A stretch of 64,000 nucleotides of DNA from JAVBJV01 sp031555315 (GCA_031555315.1 JAVBUO010000001.1:6645-70644); one strand, 5' to 3'. Positions 17,387-25,771 are shown, numbered from the stretch's first letter. Notes: generated from the sequence alone by a model not told the origin. Made by a program: numbers and translations.

Positions 17387-19737
17387 ACATCTCTCGTCCT
17401 GTACGCACGGCAACGAGCGGGGTTTCGACCCTGACTCGCTGTCTGCATTGCGGGGCGGAGAACAAGGATGCCGCCTCGAACTTCTGCTGTACGGGATGCG
17501 AGGCCGCCTATGCACTGATCTCGGGCCTCGGGCTCGACACTTTCTATGCGCGGCGCGAAGGTCAGACCGAAGGAACTTTGCGCCCGCAGATGGAAGACCT
17601 GCCGCAGGGGTTTTCCACGCGCGCGGAATCGCTCTCCGACGGCAGATATTCGATCGACCTGATGGTGATGGGCCTGACATGCGGTGCATGTGTCTGGCTG
17701 ATCGAGCAGACCCTGGCCACAGACCCCGTCATCCGCAAGGCGCGCGTGTCGCTTTCCACGCGGCGGTTGACCGTGGAATGGACCGGCACACCTGAACATG
17801 CCGATGTCATCGCCGCCAACGTGGCAAGGCTGGGCTTCAGGGTCGCCCCGTGGACGCCGGCCTGCCTGGCCGCCGGGGACGACGCCGAACGGCGTTCGCT
17901 GATCTGGGCGCTGGGGATCGCGGCCTTCGGGTCGATGAACGTGATGCTGGTCTCGGTCGCGGTCTGGGCCGGCACGGACATGGGCGATGCGACGCGCAGT
18001 CTGATGCACTGGCTGTCGGCGCTGTTCGGCATGCCGGTGATCCTGATCTCGGGCATGCCGTTCTATCGTTCGGCATGGCGCGCGCTGCGGGCCGGACGCG
18101 CCAACATGGACACCGCGATCTCGCTCGCCGTGCTGCTGACCGGCGCGATGAGCCTGAGCGAGACGCTGCGCAACGGCACCTACACCTGGTTCGACGGCGC
18201 GACGCTGCTGCTGTTTCTGTTGCTGGTCGGCCGCGTGCTGGATCGTGGCGCGCGCAGCCGCGCCCGCCGCGCCGCCGCTGATCTGCTGGCGCTGCAACAG
18301 GGTAGCGTCACGCGCCTGGATGCCGACAATGTCGCCCGTCTGATCACCGTCGATGCGGTGCGCCGTGGCGACGTGCTGCTGGTCGCTACCGGCGAACGTC
18401 TGGCCGTCGATGCCAGCACGAATGCCGATGCCATTCTGGATATGGCGGTGATCACCGGCGAAAGCCTGCCGCAGAATTTCGCCGCCCATGCGGTCCTGCC
18501 GGCCGGCGCCCTGAATATCGGTGCACCTATCCGGGTGACGGCGCTGTCGACCAACGCCGATTCCTCGCTGTCCACCATGGTGCGGATGATGGACCGCGCC
18601 AGCGAGGCACGCGGGCGATTCGTGACGCTGGCCGACCAGATGGCCGGATATTATGTGCCGGTCGTGCATGCGTTGGCCTTGCTGACGTTTCTGGGCTGGT
18701 GGCTCGGTTTCGGCGCCGACTGGCAGACCGCGCTGGTGATCGGTGTGTCGGTGCTGATCATCACCTGCCCGTGCGGGTTTGCCATCGCGGTACCATCGGT
18801 ACAGGTGGTCACCGTCGGCAGCCTGTTCCGCAAGGGTATTCTGGTGACGTCCGGCACCGCACTCGAACGTCTGGCCCAGGCTGATTACGTGATGTTCGAC
18901 AAAACCGGCACGCTGACCGCCGGGCACCCCACCCTGCTGCCCGATCCTGTGCGCACACCGGAAGACGAGCATCTGGCGGCATCGATCGCGCTCGCTTCGC
19001 GCCATCCGCTGGCCCGTGCGCTGGTGCGCGCCGTTCCCGATATCGCCAGCGTCTCCGGCGATGTGCAGGAAGTGCCCGGCGGCGGTCTGATGATGGGAAA
19101 TGTCCGGCTGGGCAGTCCGCAGTTCTGCGGCCTTGCCGACACCGACATGGGCATGGCGCTGGTGCTGGCGCAACCGGAACGCGAACCGGTGGTGTTCCGT
19201 TTCTCGGACCGTCTGCGCGCCGATGCCGCACAGACCGTGCGTGACCTGCGCGCGCTGGGGATCGAGGCCGAGTTGATGTCCGGCGATGCCGCCGGCGCGG
19301 TGGCAGACGCTGCGTGCGCGGTCGGTATAGAACGCCATACCGCGCGCGCCACGCCCGCCGACAAAGCGGCCCGGCTCGAAACGTTGCGCGCCGAAGGCCG
19401 CAAGGTGCTGATGGTCGGCGACGGCGTGAACGACGGCCCTGCCCTCGCCGCCGCGCATGTGTCGGCAAGCCCGGCGGGTGCCACCGATCTGGCTCAGGCT
19501 GCGTCTGATTTCGTGCTTCAGTCGGGAAATCTGCATATACTGGTCGATGCAGTGCATGCTGCACGGCAGGCCCAGACGATCGCCAAGCAGAACATCGGCT
19601 TTTCGCTGCTCTACAATGTCGTCGCGGTGCCGCTGGCCATCTTCGGGCTGGTCATTCCGCCGATCGCCGCCCTGGTGATGACCAGTTCCGGGCTTGTCGT
19701 CATTTGTAACTCTTTACGTGCAGGATCAAACCGATGA
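17383..19737 (+). CDS. ccoI: CcoI (FixI), copper-exporting P-type ATPase for cbb3 oxidase
   Basis: A 784-residue P1B-type ATPase. The N-terminus has a Cys-rich region (CLHCG, CCTGC) and a heavy-metal domain with GLTCGACVW. The membrane metal site is CPC (TCPCGFA, near 461), phosphorylation is on Asp506 in DKTGTLT, and a GDGVNDGPAL hinge is present. CcoI supplies copper for the CuB centre of CcoN. It overlaps ccoH and ccoS by 4 bases each. Confidence 0.96.
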   Translation: MNISRPVRTATSGVSTLTRCLHCGAENKDAASNFCCTGCEAAYALISGLGLDTFYARREGQTEGTLRPQMEDLPQGFSTRAESLSDGRYSIDLMVMGLTCGACVWLIEQTLATDPVIRKARVSLSTRRLTVEWTGTPEHADVIAANVARLGFRVAPWTPACLAAGDDAERRSLIWALGIAAFGSMNVMLVSVAVWAGTDMGDATRSLMHWLSALFGMPVILISGMPFYRSAWRALRAGRANMDTAISLAVLLTGAMSLSETLRNGTYTWFDGATLLLFLLLVGRVLDRGARSRARRAAADLLALQQGSVTRLDADNVARLITVDAVRRGDVLLVATGERLAVDASTNADAILDMAVITGESLPQNFAAHAVLPAGALNIGAPIRVTALSTNADSSLSTMVRMMDRASEARGRFVTLADQMAGYYVPVVHALALLTFLGWWLGFGADWQTALVIGVSVLIITCPCGFAIAVPSVQVVTVGSLFRKGILVTSGTALERLAQADYVMFDKTGTLTAGHPTLLPDPVRTPEDEHLAASIALASRHPLARALVRAVPDIASVSGDVQEVPGGGLMMGNVRLGSPQFCGLADTDMGMALVLAQPEREPVVFRFSDRLRADAAQTVRDLRALGIEAELMSGDAAGAVADAACAVGIERHTARATPADKAARLETLRAEGRKVLMVGDGVNDGPALAAAHVSASPAGATDLAQAASDFVLQSGNLHILVDAVHAARQAQTIAKQNIGFSLLYNVVAVPLAIFGLVIPPIAALVMTSSGLVVICNSLRAGSNR

Positions 19738-19916
19738 CCGCTTTGCTCCTCCTCGTTCCCCTTACGGCCTTCCTTGCGGTAGTCGGCCTGCTGCTGTTCA
19801 TCTGGACGGTCCGTACCGGCCAGTACGAAGACATGGACGGCGCTGCCAGCCGCATTCTGTTCGATACACCTCCACAATCCTCAACGACCTCTGAAAAGGA
19901 CAATCAGAATGGTTAG
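19734..19916 (+). CDS. ccoS: CcoS, cbb3 oxidase assembly protein
   Basis: A 60-residue protein with one N-terminal helix (LLLVPLTAFLAVVGLLLFIW) and the CcoS signature WTVRTGQYEDMDGAASRILFD. CcoS is required for insertion of redox cofactors into the oxidase. Its ATG overlaps the ccoI stop, and its last 8 bases overlap the next small gene. Confidence 0.95.
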   Translation: MTALLLLVPLTAFLAVVGLLLFIWTVRTGQYEDMDGAASRILFDTPPQSSTTSEKDNQNG

Positions 19917-20088
19917 CTATGTAATTTTCGGTGCCCTGGCGGTTATTTCCGCACTGGTGGGCGTTCTGACCGCCGCCATGGCGGCCGATAGCAAGCTTAT
20001 GGCCTTCGGGATCGGCCTGCTTATTTTTGGTGTGGCCTTCACGCTGTTCCTGATCAGGAAGCGCAGCGAGGAAGCGGCCGGGCACTAA
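19909..20088 (+). CDS. Small two-helix membrane protein at the end of the cco operon, function unknown
   Basis: A 59-residue protein translated from the ATG at 19909, inside the end of ccoS. It has two hydrophobic stretches (about 3-24 and 31-49) separated by ADSKLM, and a positively charged tail RKRSEEAAGH. It is not one of the classical ccoGHIS genes. The overlapping start and the terminator 25 bases after the stop place it as the last gene of the oxidase operon. A role in cbb3 assembly or stability is inferred from position alone. Confidence 0.75.
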   Translation: MVSYVIFGALAVISALVGVLTAAMAADSKLMAFGIGLLIFGVAFTLFLIRKRSEEAAGH

Positions 20089-20112
20089 GCCGCCCGATCG
20101 AGCCAGATCAAG

Positions 20113-20146
20113 GAACGTCCGGGCAATGTCCCGGACGTTCTTTTTT
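20113..20146 (+). terminator. Strong rho-independent terminator of the cco operon
   Basis: A perfect 11-bp stem, GAACGTCCGGG (20113-20123) with CCCGGACGTTC (20130-20140), with a 6-base loop and six T residues. It also overlaps the 3' remains of the decayed SH3 gene on the other strand. Confidence 0.95.
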
Positions 20147-20324
20147 CAGGATTTGCGCGACAGTCAGGCCGCCTGCCCTGAAGCCGAACAGAGATACAGG
20201 GCCAGTCCTCGGGACCGCCATATGGTTCGCCGACCGAAACCCGGTCCCCTTTTCTTAAGACCAAAGGTTCTGAAAACTCGCTGACATGCTGCCGAGTGAC
20301 GATATAACCCTGGCCGGACTTCAT
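20147..20324 (-). pseudogene. Decayed SH3-domain gene (two frameshifts)
   Basis: From the ATG at 20324 the first frame reads YIVTRQHVSEFSEPLVLRK, then GDRVSVGEPYGGPEDWP, a bacterial SH3-like domain start. Near 20196-20199 the homology moves to a second frame (YLCSASGQA), and near 20171 to a third (GGLTVAQIL), where the family normally has WYFC...GWVPxQxL. Each shift looks like a one-base loss. The unshifted first frame instead runs on as non-SH3 sequence into the cco terminator. It lies just after pxpC on the same strand. Family recall is from memory, so sequencing error is a possible alternative. Confidence 0.55.
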
Positions 20325-20367
20325 GGATATCCTTCGCCAGCCTGGTAATGGACAACCACCTGAAAGC

Positions 20368-21321
20368 TTACTTCCAGCCATTGCGCGACAAGGCCGCCAG
20401 GTACCCTTCCAGAGCCGCCCGGCGCGACCGCGCCGCCAGTACCGCCTGTTCGGCGCTGACTGCGCGGAAGCTGACATGCTCGCGGCTGCGTAACTGCGCG
20501 AATCCATCCTGATCGACGGACAACAGCGTGGCGATCTTCGGGTAGCCGCCGGTCGGCTGATGATCGGCCAGCAGGACGATCGGATCGCCGTGCCCGGGCA
20601 CCTGCACCGACCCGCGCGACAGGGCTTCCGATGGGATATCGAGCGCCTGCACGGACAGCCGCGGCCCTTTCAGGCGCACGCCCATGCGGTCGTAATCGCT
20701 GCTCAGCATGTAAGAACGCGACAGAAACAGCGACAGCGTCTCCGCGTCGAAATACCGCTCCTGCGGCCCGAGCACCACGCGCACATGCCGGTTCGGATAG
20801 CCGAACGCCGGCAGCGGCAGATCGGCTTCGCGCGCCGGGCGCAGTTCGGCATCCTCGACGACGATCTGCCGGCCCTCGAACAGACTGCCGCCGCCGAAGT
20901 CCGACATGTAATGCGTGGCGGCGCTGCCCAGCCACGACCGCGCCGCCAGCCGTCCGGCAAACGCCAGATAGGTCCAACTGCCCCAGAAGCCGGGCTTGAC
21001 GCTGACGGTCTGTCCCGCGCGCACGCTGAAGACGCTCCAGGCGCCGACTTGCGCGCCGTCGACGTCGACGCGAAACCCACCGCCGGTCGACGCCAGCGTG
21101 ACGGCGCCCTGCTCGCAGCGCAGCGACATGCCGCCGATCGTCGTCTCGATCGCCGCCATACCGGGGGGATTACCAAGCGCCGCCTGTCCGATGGCAAAGG
21201 CAGTGCGATCCATCGGTCCCGATTCCGTCACCCCATAGCGCAGCATGCCGAAGCGGCCGGCATCCTGCACCGTGGTCAACGGGCCGGCGTGGACGATCGT
21301 GAAAACCGCCTGTCCGCTCAT
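20368..21321 (-). CDS. pxpC: 5-oxoprolinase subunit C (PxpC), carboxyltransferase-like
   Basis: A 317-residue protein of the AHS2/KipA family. Key blocks are GPLTTVQDAGRFG, GVTESGPMDRTAFA, RVVLGPQERYF and HQPTGGYPKIATLL. With PxpA and PxpB it forms the prokaryotic ATP-dependent 5-oxoprolinase that turns 5-oxoproline into glutamate. The start is the ATG overlapping the pxpB stop (ATGA); a longer upstream in-frame extension crosses pxpB and is not favoured. Gene order on the message is pxpA-pxpB-pxpC. Confidence 0.93.
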   Translation of the reverse strand: MSGQAVFTIVHAGPLTTVQDAGRFGMLRYGVTESGPMDRTAFAIGQAALGNPPGMAAIETTIGGMSLRCEQGAVTLASTGGGFRVDVDGAQVGAWSVFSVRAGQTVSVKPGFWGSWTYLAFAGRLAARSWLGSAATHYMSDFGGGSLFEGRQIVVEDAELRPAREADLPLPAFGYPNRHVRVVLGPQERYFDAETLSLFLSRSYMLSSDYDRMGVRLKGPRLSVQALDIPSEALSRGSVQVPGHGDPIVLLADHQPTGGYPKIATLLSVDQDGFAQLRSREHVSFRAVSAEQAVLAARSRRAALEGYLAALSRNGWK

Positions 21322-21983
21322 GACATAAGGTCCGCGGAAATACGGCGGAACCGCACACGGTCTCCGACCTCGAACAGGAACGGATGCCCGGCCTCGGGGC
21401 GCAGGATCTGGGTCGGCGAACGGCCGATCACCCACCAGCCGGTGGGCGCGATCATCGTCGTCACCAGCGCCATCGCGCCGGCGATCATCACGCTGCCGGC
21501 CGGCAGGCCGCGCACCGGTTCGGTCTTGCGCGGAATCCGGATCGTCTGCGGCACACCGCCCAGATACGCGTATCCGGGCGCAAACCCGTACATGTAGACA
21601 CGGTACTCTCCGGCCAGATGCGCCGCGATCAGCGCCTCCTCGCTCATCCCGACACGTTTCGCCGCCTCGTGCAGGTCCGGTGCGAAGGGGGGCTCGTAAC
21701 AGACCAGCACTTCGCGCTGTGTGCCCGCGACCGGCACATTCTGCATCACAGCCAGAAGGCGTTCGATATGGGCCAACACCTCGCGCAGCTCGATGCGCAA
21801 CGGATCGTAGCCGATCAGGATCGAGGTGAAGGCCGGCACGCTTTCGGTAAATCCCGTGAAAGGTTCGGCGAGCAGCGCCGCATCCAGCGCCAGCACGCGC
21901 GCATGTACAGCCTCGTCGATGCGATCACCGAACTCGACCAGCACCCCCGTATCGGCGACGGGCCGCAGACACGGGGTGTTCAT
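21318..21983 (-). CDS. pxpB: 5-oxoprolinase subunit B (PxpB, KipI family)
   Basis: A 221-residue AHS1/KipI family protein with the conserved YMYGFAPGYAYLGGVP block and a CYEPPFAPDL segment. It pairs with PxpC, resembling the two halves of an allophanate-hydrolase-type domain, to support ATP-dependent 5-oxoproline hydrolysis. It overlaps pxpA upstream and pxpC downstream by 4 bases each, so the three are almost certainly one operon. Confidence 0.93.
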   Translation of the reverse strand: MNTPCLRPVADTGVLVEFGDRIDEAVHARVLALDAALLAEPFTGFTESVPAFTSILIGYDPLRIELREVLAHIERLLAVMQNVPVAGTQREVLVCYEPPFAPDLHEAAKRVGMSEEALIAAHLAGEYRVYMYGFAPGYAYLGGVPQTIRIPRKTEPVRGLPAGSVMIAGAMALVTTMIAPTGWWVIGRSPTQILRPEAGHPFLFEVGDRVRFRRISADLMS

Positions 21984-22744
21984 GCGGGCACGAATGCTTT
22001 GATGGCAACGCCTGCCGCTTCCAGCGCGCGGCGGATCTGCCCTGCGACATCGACCGCGTGCGCATTGTCGCCATGAACGCAGATCGAATGCGCGGGCAGA
22101 GCAACCTCGCCGCCATCTACCGTCGGCATTCGACCGGTTTCCAGGAATTTCAACAGGCGCTGCGCGGCAAAATCCGCATCCTCGATCAGTGCGTCCGGGC
22201 GGCTGCGCGACACCAGGTGACCGCTGGGCATATAGGCACGATCGGCAAATACCTCGCTGAATACCGCCAGCCCGGCGCCGCGCCCGGCGTCTTCAAGCTG
22301 TGTGCCCGCAATGGCGAGCAGCGGCATATCCCGGTCGATCGCCCGCACGGCGCGCGCTATGGCATCGGCGACGTCGCGCTCCTCGGACGCCAGATTGGCC
22401 AGCGCGCCATGCGCCTTCACGTAACGCACTTTCACGCCCGCCAGCGCGCCGACCCCGATCAGCGCACCGATCTGTGCCGCGACGAAGCGTTCGATCTCGG
22501 CGAGCGTGCACGGCAGACGGCGGCGGCCGAACCCTTCCTTGTCGGGATAGCCGGGATGTGCGCCCACCGTTACCCCATTCTCTTTCGCGAGCGAGAGGGT
22601 CAGAAACATCGTCTCGGGATCGCTGGCATGGCCGCCGCATGCCACGTTGGCGCTGCTGAGCAGCTTCAGCAGCGCCGCATCGTTTCCCTTGGTCCAGGGG
22701 CCATAGCCCTCGCCAAGATCCGCGTTCAGATCGATCGACTGCAT
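21980..22744 (-). CDS. pxpA: 5-oxoprolinase subunit A (PxpA, LamB/YcsF family)
   Basis: A 254-residue LamB/YcsF protein. Hallmarks are IDLNADLGEGYG at the start, SSANVACGGHASDP, GVTVGAHPGYPD and VRYVKAHGAL, plus ICVHGDNAHA near the C-terminus. It is the catalytic part of 5-oxoprolinase. The ATG at 22744 is preceded by AAGGGAG on the minus strand; a farther upstream ATG lacks such a site. It is the first gene of pxpABC and is divergent from a small membrane protein. Confidence 0.94.
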   Translation of the reverse strand: MQSIDLNADLGEGYGPWTKGNDAALLKLLSSANVACGGHASDPETMFLTLSLAKENGVTVGAHPGYPDKEGFGRRRLPCTLAEIERFVAAQIGALIGVGALAGVKVRYVKAHGALANLASEERDVADAIARAVRAIDRDMPLLAIAGTQLEDAGRGAGLAVFSEVFADRAYMPSGHLVSRSRPDALIEDADFAAQRLLKFLETGRMPTVDGGEVALPAHSICVHGDNAHAVDVAGQIRRALEAAGVAIKAFVPA

Positions 22745-22864
22745 ACGGCTCCCTTCATGTCCGGACAAGCAACGATACTAATCGCAAAGCGCGCGGCTTG
22801 CGAAGCCTTCCCCTGCACCCGGTTGGCGGCTAAATGAGCGGTGCGCTTTCCCCAGGAGAATAAA

Positions 22865-23254
22865 ATGAATGTGTGGCTGCTGGCAGCAGGTATTCTGTCG
22901 CTCGTCACCGCGCTGGTTCATATCTTCGCCGGCGGACCGGAAATCCACGACGTCGTTCAGGCAGCCCCCCTGCCCCTCGTGCCGCTGGCCGCGATGGCCG
23001 TGATCTGGCATGCGGTATCGGCCCTGCTGGTCATCAACAGCATCGTGTTGCTGTATGTGGCCCGCCATCGTCGCGCCTCTGCCGCCCTCGTGCCGGTTCT
23101 CGCGCAGTATCTGGCGTTCGCCGTACTGTTCGTGGTCTACGATCTGTGGCGCCTCGATTCCCTGCTAGCCATGCCGCAATGGACGGTTTTCCTGGTAATC
23201 CCGGTGCTGGCCGCGATCGGGCTGCGCCAGCGCGGAAAAACCGCCGGACGGTAG
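22865..23254 (+). CDS. Four-helix membrane protein of unknown function
   Basis: A 129-residue protein with four hydrophobic segments covering most of its length. Conserved-looking polar positions inside helices include VTALVHIFAGGPEIH and VIWHAVSALL. An AGGAGA site at 22854-22859 precedes the ATG at 22865. Two histidines in the first loop and second helix could bind haem or metal, but this is only a suggestion. It is convergent with the next gene and divergent from pxpA, so it is probably monocistronic. Confidence 0.75.
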   Translation: MNVWLLAAGILSLVTALVHIFAGGPEIHDVVQAAPLPLVPLAAMAVIWHAVSALLVINSIVLLYVARHRRASAALVPVLAQYLAFAVLFVVYDLWRLDSLLAMPQWTVFLVIPVLAAIGLRQRGKTAGR

Positions 23255-23259
23255 AGCGG

Positions 23260-23658
23260 TTACCGCGCCAGCACGATCCGCCCGACAACCCGACCGTCCT
23301 GCGGGTCGACCAGCAGGACACGCGCCGCACCGCCGCCGGTGACGTGCACGGCCAGCCGTTCGCCCGCCGTCGCAATGCCGGCGATCTGGCTGCCGGCCGG
23401 CTCGTCCAGAGCACGCACGAACGGCTCGCCCGCCGTAACCGGCGCCGAAGATTCCACCCGGGCCGGCGTCCGCCCGCCGCTCATGCGCCCGGCCATCATC
23501 ACGCCGAGCGCGATCACGCCGACAACCAGCATGATGCCCATCACGACGATGGCGATCAGCAGTATCTTGTAACCGCGCGTGCCGGGGGCCAGCGCGGAAA
23601 GCGGCGGTCTGGCGTCTGTATCCGTTGCGGTCTGTTCTGGTATAGTCGTCGCGCCCAT
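23260..23658 (-). CDS. Single-pass membrane protein, DUF6476-like
   Basis: A 132-residue protein. A polar N-terminus of about 28 residues leads into one strong helix (ILLIAIVVMGIMLVVGVIAL) and a periplasmic domain ending in ARVLLVDPQDGRVVGRIVL. Similar small proteins lie beside RluA-type pseudouridine synthase genes in many alphaproteobacteria (DUF6476 by recall). Its ATG (23658-23656) shares two bases with the ATG of the divergent rluA-family gene, in the palindrome CATG. No catalytic motif is visible. Confidence 0.72.
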   Translation of the reverse strand: MGATTIPEQTATDTDARPPLSALAPGTRGYKILLIAIVVMGIMLVVGVIALGVMMAGRMSGGRTPARVESSAPVTAGEPFVRALDEPAGSQIAGIATAGERLAVHVTGGGAARVLLVDPQDGRVVGRIVLAR

Positions 23659-24625
23659 GTCCAAACTCCGTGAAGTCCGCGCCGCCCCGCTTGCCACGGG
23701 CGAACGCACAGACCGTTTCCTTGCCACCGCCTTAGGCGACCTTTCACGCTCGCGCGTCAAGTCGCTGATCGAGGCCGGCGCCATCCTGTGTAACGGACGG
23801 CCGGTGACCGATCCATCCGCTTCCGTCAAGGCCGACGCGCTGTATACACTGTTGATCCCCGATCCACGCCCGGCAGAGCCCGAACCGCAAGACATCCCCT
23901 TTCCGATTCTGTACGAGGACGCCGATCTGATCGTGCTCGACAAGCCGGCCGGACTGGTGGTGCATCCGGCCCCGGGAAACGAGGACCGCACGCTGGTCAA
24001 TGCGCTGCTCGCCCATTGCGGTCCGGATCTGCCCGGCATCGGCGGCGAAAAACGCCCCGGCATCGTTCATCGGTTGGACAAGGACACATCGGGCGTCATG
24101 GTGGTCGCCAAGACCGAGATCGCCCTCGCCACACTGTCGGCCGCGTTTGCCGCCCGCGATCTGGACCGCAGCTATCTCGCGCTGTGCTGGGGTGTGCCAG
24201 CTTCGGCAGCGGGGGAAATCGAAAGCCAGATCGGCCGCGACCCGCGCGACCGCAAGCGCATGGCGGTACTGCCGCGCGGCGGCAAATATGCGCTGACCGG
24301 ATACCGCACTCTGCGGGTCTGGCAGATGGCTGCCGCATTGCTGGAATGCAGACTGGCGACAGGTCGCACGCATCAGATCCGCGTGCACATGGCGCATCTG
24401 GGGCATCCGCTGATCGGCGATCCGGTGTATCTGCGCCGCGTACCCGCCGCCGCCCGCCGCCTGTCGGGCGAGGAAATACGCCGCCTTCTGCTGGATTTCC
24501 CACGTCAGGCGCTGCACGCCAACCGGCTGGCCTTCGCACATCCACGCACCGGCGCGGCGCTGTCGTTCGAGACCCCGGCTCCCCCTGATATGACATCTCT
24601 GATTACCGCTTTGGATACAATATAA
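23657..24625 (+). CDS. RluA-family pseudouridine synthase (RluD-like)
   Basis: A 322-residue enzyme with an N-terminal S4-like RNA-binding part (DRFLATALGDLSRSRVKSLI) and a catalytic domain. The catalytic motif HRLDKDTSG spans 138-146, with Asp141 as nucleophile. Other family blocks are LDKPAGLVVHPAPGN and LATGRTHQIRVHMAHLGHPL. RluA/RluD enzymes modify uridines in 23S rRNA, sometimes also tRNA. The ATG at 23657 overlaps the divergent gene start; a farther upstream start would run through that gene. rpoH follows, a common alphaproteobacterial order. Confidence 0.92.
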   Translation: MSKLREVRAAPLATGERTDRFLATALGDLSRSRVKSLIEAGAILCNGRPVTDPSASVKADALYTLLIPDPRPAEPEPQDIPFPILYEDADLIVLDKPAGLVVHPAPGNEDRTLVNALLAHCGPDLPGIGGEKRPGIVHRLDKDTSGVMVVAKTEIALATLSAAFAARDLDRSYLALCWGVPASAAGEIESQIGRDPRDRKRMAVLPRGGKYALTGYRTLRVWQMAAALLECRLATGRTHQIRVHMAHLGHPLIGDPVYLRRVPAAARRLSGEEIRRLLLDFPRQALHANRLAFAHPRTGAALSFETPAPPDMTSLITALDTI

Positions 24626-24646
24626 AGGACTTATTTAGTCCTGTTT
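24626..24646 (+). terminator. Short terminator between the pseudouridine synthase gene and rpoH
   Basis: AGGACT (24626-24631) pairs with AGTCCT (24637-24642) around TATTT, followed by GTTTTCTT. The stem is short, so termination may be partial. It directly abuts the rpoH -35 box. Confidence 0.5.
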
Positions 24647-24648
24647 TC

Positions 24649-24677
24649 TTGACGAAAGCCGAAACACTCTGTATAAG
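24649..24677 (+). promoter_or_regulatory. Sigma-70-type promoter of rpoH
   Basis: TTGACG (24649-24654) and TATAAG (24672-24677) are separated by exactly 17 bases. Transcription would start near 24684 and give a leader of about 167 bases before the rpoH ATG. Confidence 0.8.
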
Positions 24678-24683
24678 AATCAG

Positions 24684-24850
24684 ACTGCACGCAGAGGGTG
24701 ATATGCGTACAGTGCGGAATGACCTTTCGGTTGCCTAGATCGGGACCGGGAAGTTTAGGGAAATCCGCCCGGCTCACCCGGCTTTACGCCAACCGGTAGA
24801 TGCACTGCGCCGACTGGGCAGACCGCAGACGCCGTATGAAAGGAAACTTG
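24684..24850 (+). promoter_or_regulatory. Long structured rpoH leader, possible RNA thermometer
   Basis: The inferred leader is GC-rich with several self-complementary stretches. CCTTTC at 24723-24728 is exactly complementary to GAAAGG at 24838-24843, which contains the rpoH ribosome site. Such pairing could hide the site at low temperature, as known for rpoH mRNA in enterobacteria. No formal fold was computed, so this is a candidate only. Confidence 0.3.
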
Positions 24851-25759
24851 ATGGCCACCGCAGTCGCTACACTGACGCCAGAAGGGAGCCTCACGCGTTA
24901 TCTTCAGCAGATCCGGAAATTCCCGGTTCTGAGCGCGGAAGAAGAGCTCCGTCTTGCCCAGTCCTGGCGGGATAAGGCAGACACCAGGGCCGCCCACAAA
25001 CTGGTCACTTCGCACCTTCGGCTGGTGGTGAAGATCGCCATGGGCTATCGCGGCTACGGCCTGCCCGTGGGCGAGCTGATCAGCGAAGGCAATGTCGGCA
25101 TGATGCAGGCCGTGAAACGGTTCGATCCGGATCGCGGTTTCCGGCTGGCCACCTATGCCATGTGGTGGATCCGCGCCTCGATCCAGGAATACATCCTGCA
25201 TTCGTGGTCGCTGGTCAAAATGGGCACCACGGCGGCCCAGAAGAAGCTGTTCTTCAACCTGCGTCGCCTGAAGGGACAGATGCAGGCGATCGAGGACGGC
25301 GATCTGCGCCCCGAACACGTCAGCAAGATCGCCCACACGCTGGGTGTGCCGGAACAGGACGTGGTGTCGATGAACCGGCGTCTGTCGGCGCCGGACAACA
25401 GCCTGAACGCACCGCTGCGCGCCGATGGCGACAGCCTCGACGAATGGCAGGACTTTCTGGTCGATCACACCGACAGCCAGGAAACCCAACTGGCGGAACA
25501 TCAGGAACAGACCGGACGTCAGACGCTGCTGAATCAGGCGCTGGACACGCTCAATGCGCGTGAACGCCATATCCTGATCGAGCGCCGGCTGAAGGAAGAG
25601 CCGACCACCCTGGAAGAGCTTTCGACGCAGTACGGCATCTCGCGCGAACGGGTGCGTCAGATTGAAGTGCGCGCGTTCGAGAAGATCCAGAAGTCGATCA
25701 AGGCACAGGTCAGCGCGCAGCGTCAGAAGGAAATCGCTGCCAGCGCGGTGCGCACATAA
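24851..25759 (+). CDS. rpoH: RNA polymerase heat-shock sigma factor RpoH
   Basis: A 302-residue sigma-32. Seen in order: the N-terminal LTRYLQQIRKFPVLSAEEE, region 2 (HLRLVVKIAMGYRGYGLPVGEL, then FDPDRGFRLATYAMWWIRASI), the RpoH-box region (QKKLFFNLRRLKG), and a region 4 helix-turn-helix (ISRERVRQIEVRAFEKIQ). It directs transcription of heat-shock genes. The ATG at 24851 has AAAGGAA just upstream. It has its own promoter, a long leader and a strong terminator. Confidence 0.97.
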   Translation: MATAVATLTPEGSLTRYLQQIRKFPVLSAEEELRLAQSWRDKADTRAAHKLVTSHLRLVVKIAMGYRGYGLPVGELISEGNVGMMQAVKRFDPDRGFRLATYAMWWIRASIQEYILHSWSLVKMGTTAAQKKLFFNLRRLKGQMQAIEDGDLRPEHVSKIAHTLGVPEQDVVSMNRRLSAPDNSLNAPLRADGDSLDEWQDFLVDHTDSQETQLAEHQEQTGRQTLLNQALDTLNARERHILIERRLKEEPTTLEELSTQYGISRERVRQIEVRAFEKIQKSIKAQVSAQRQKEIAASAVRT

Positions 25760-25771
25760 GCATCCTCATAG

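Noticed and set aside
17365..19557. A 730-codon minus-strand frame opposite ccoI
   Set aside because: It is antisense to a full-length P-type ATPase with all motifs; the composition is of the shadow type.
20085..20324. An intact 79-codon gene on the minus strand
   Set aside because: Only its first 42 codons resemble SH3 sequence; the rest is off-frame and runs into a terminator, so a pseudogene is the better reading.
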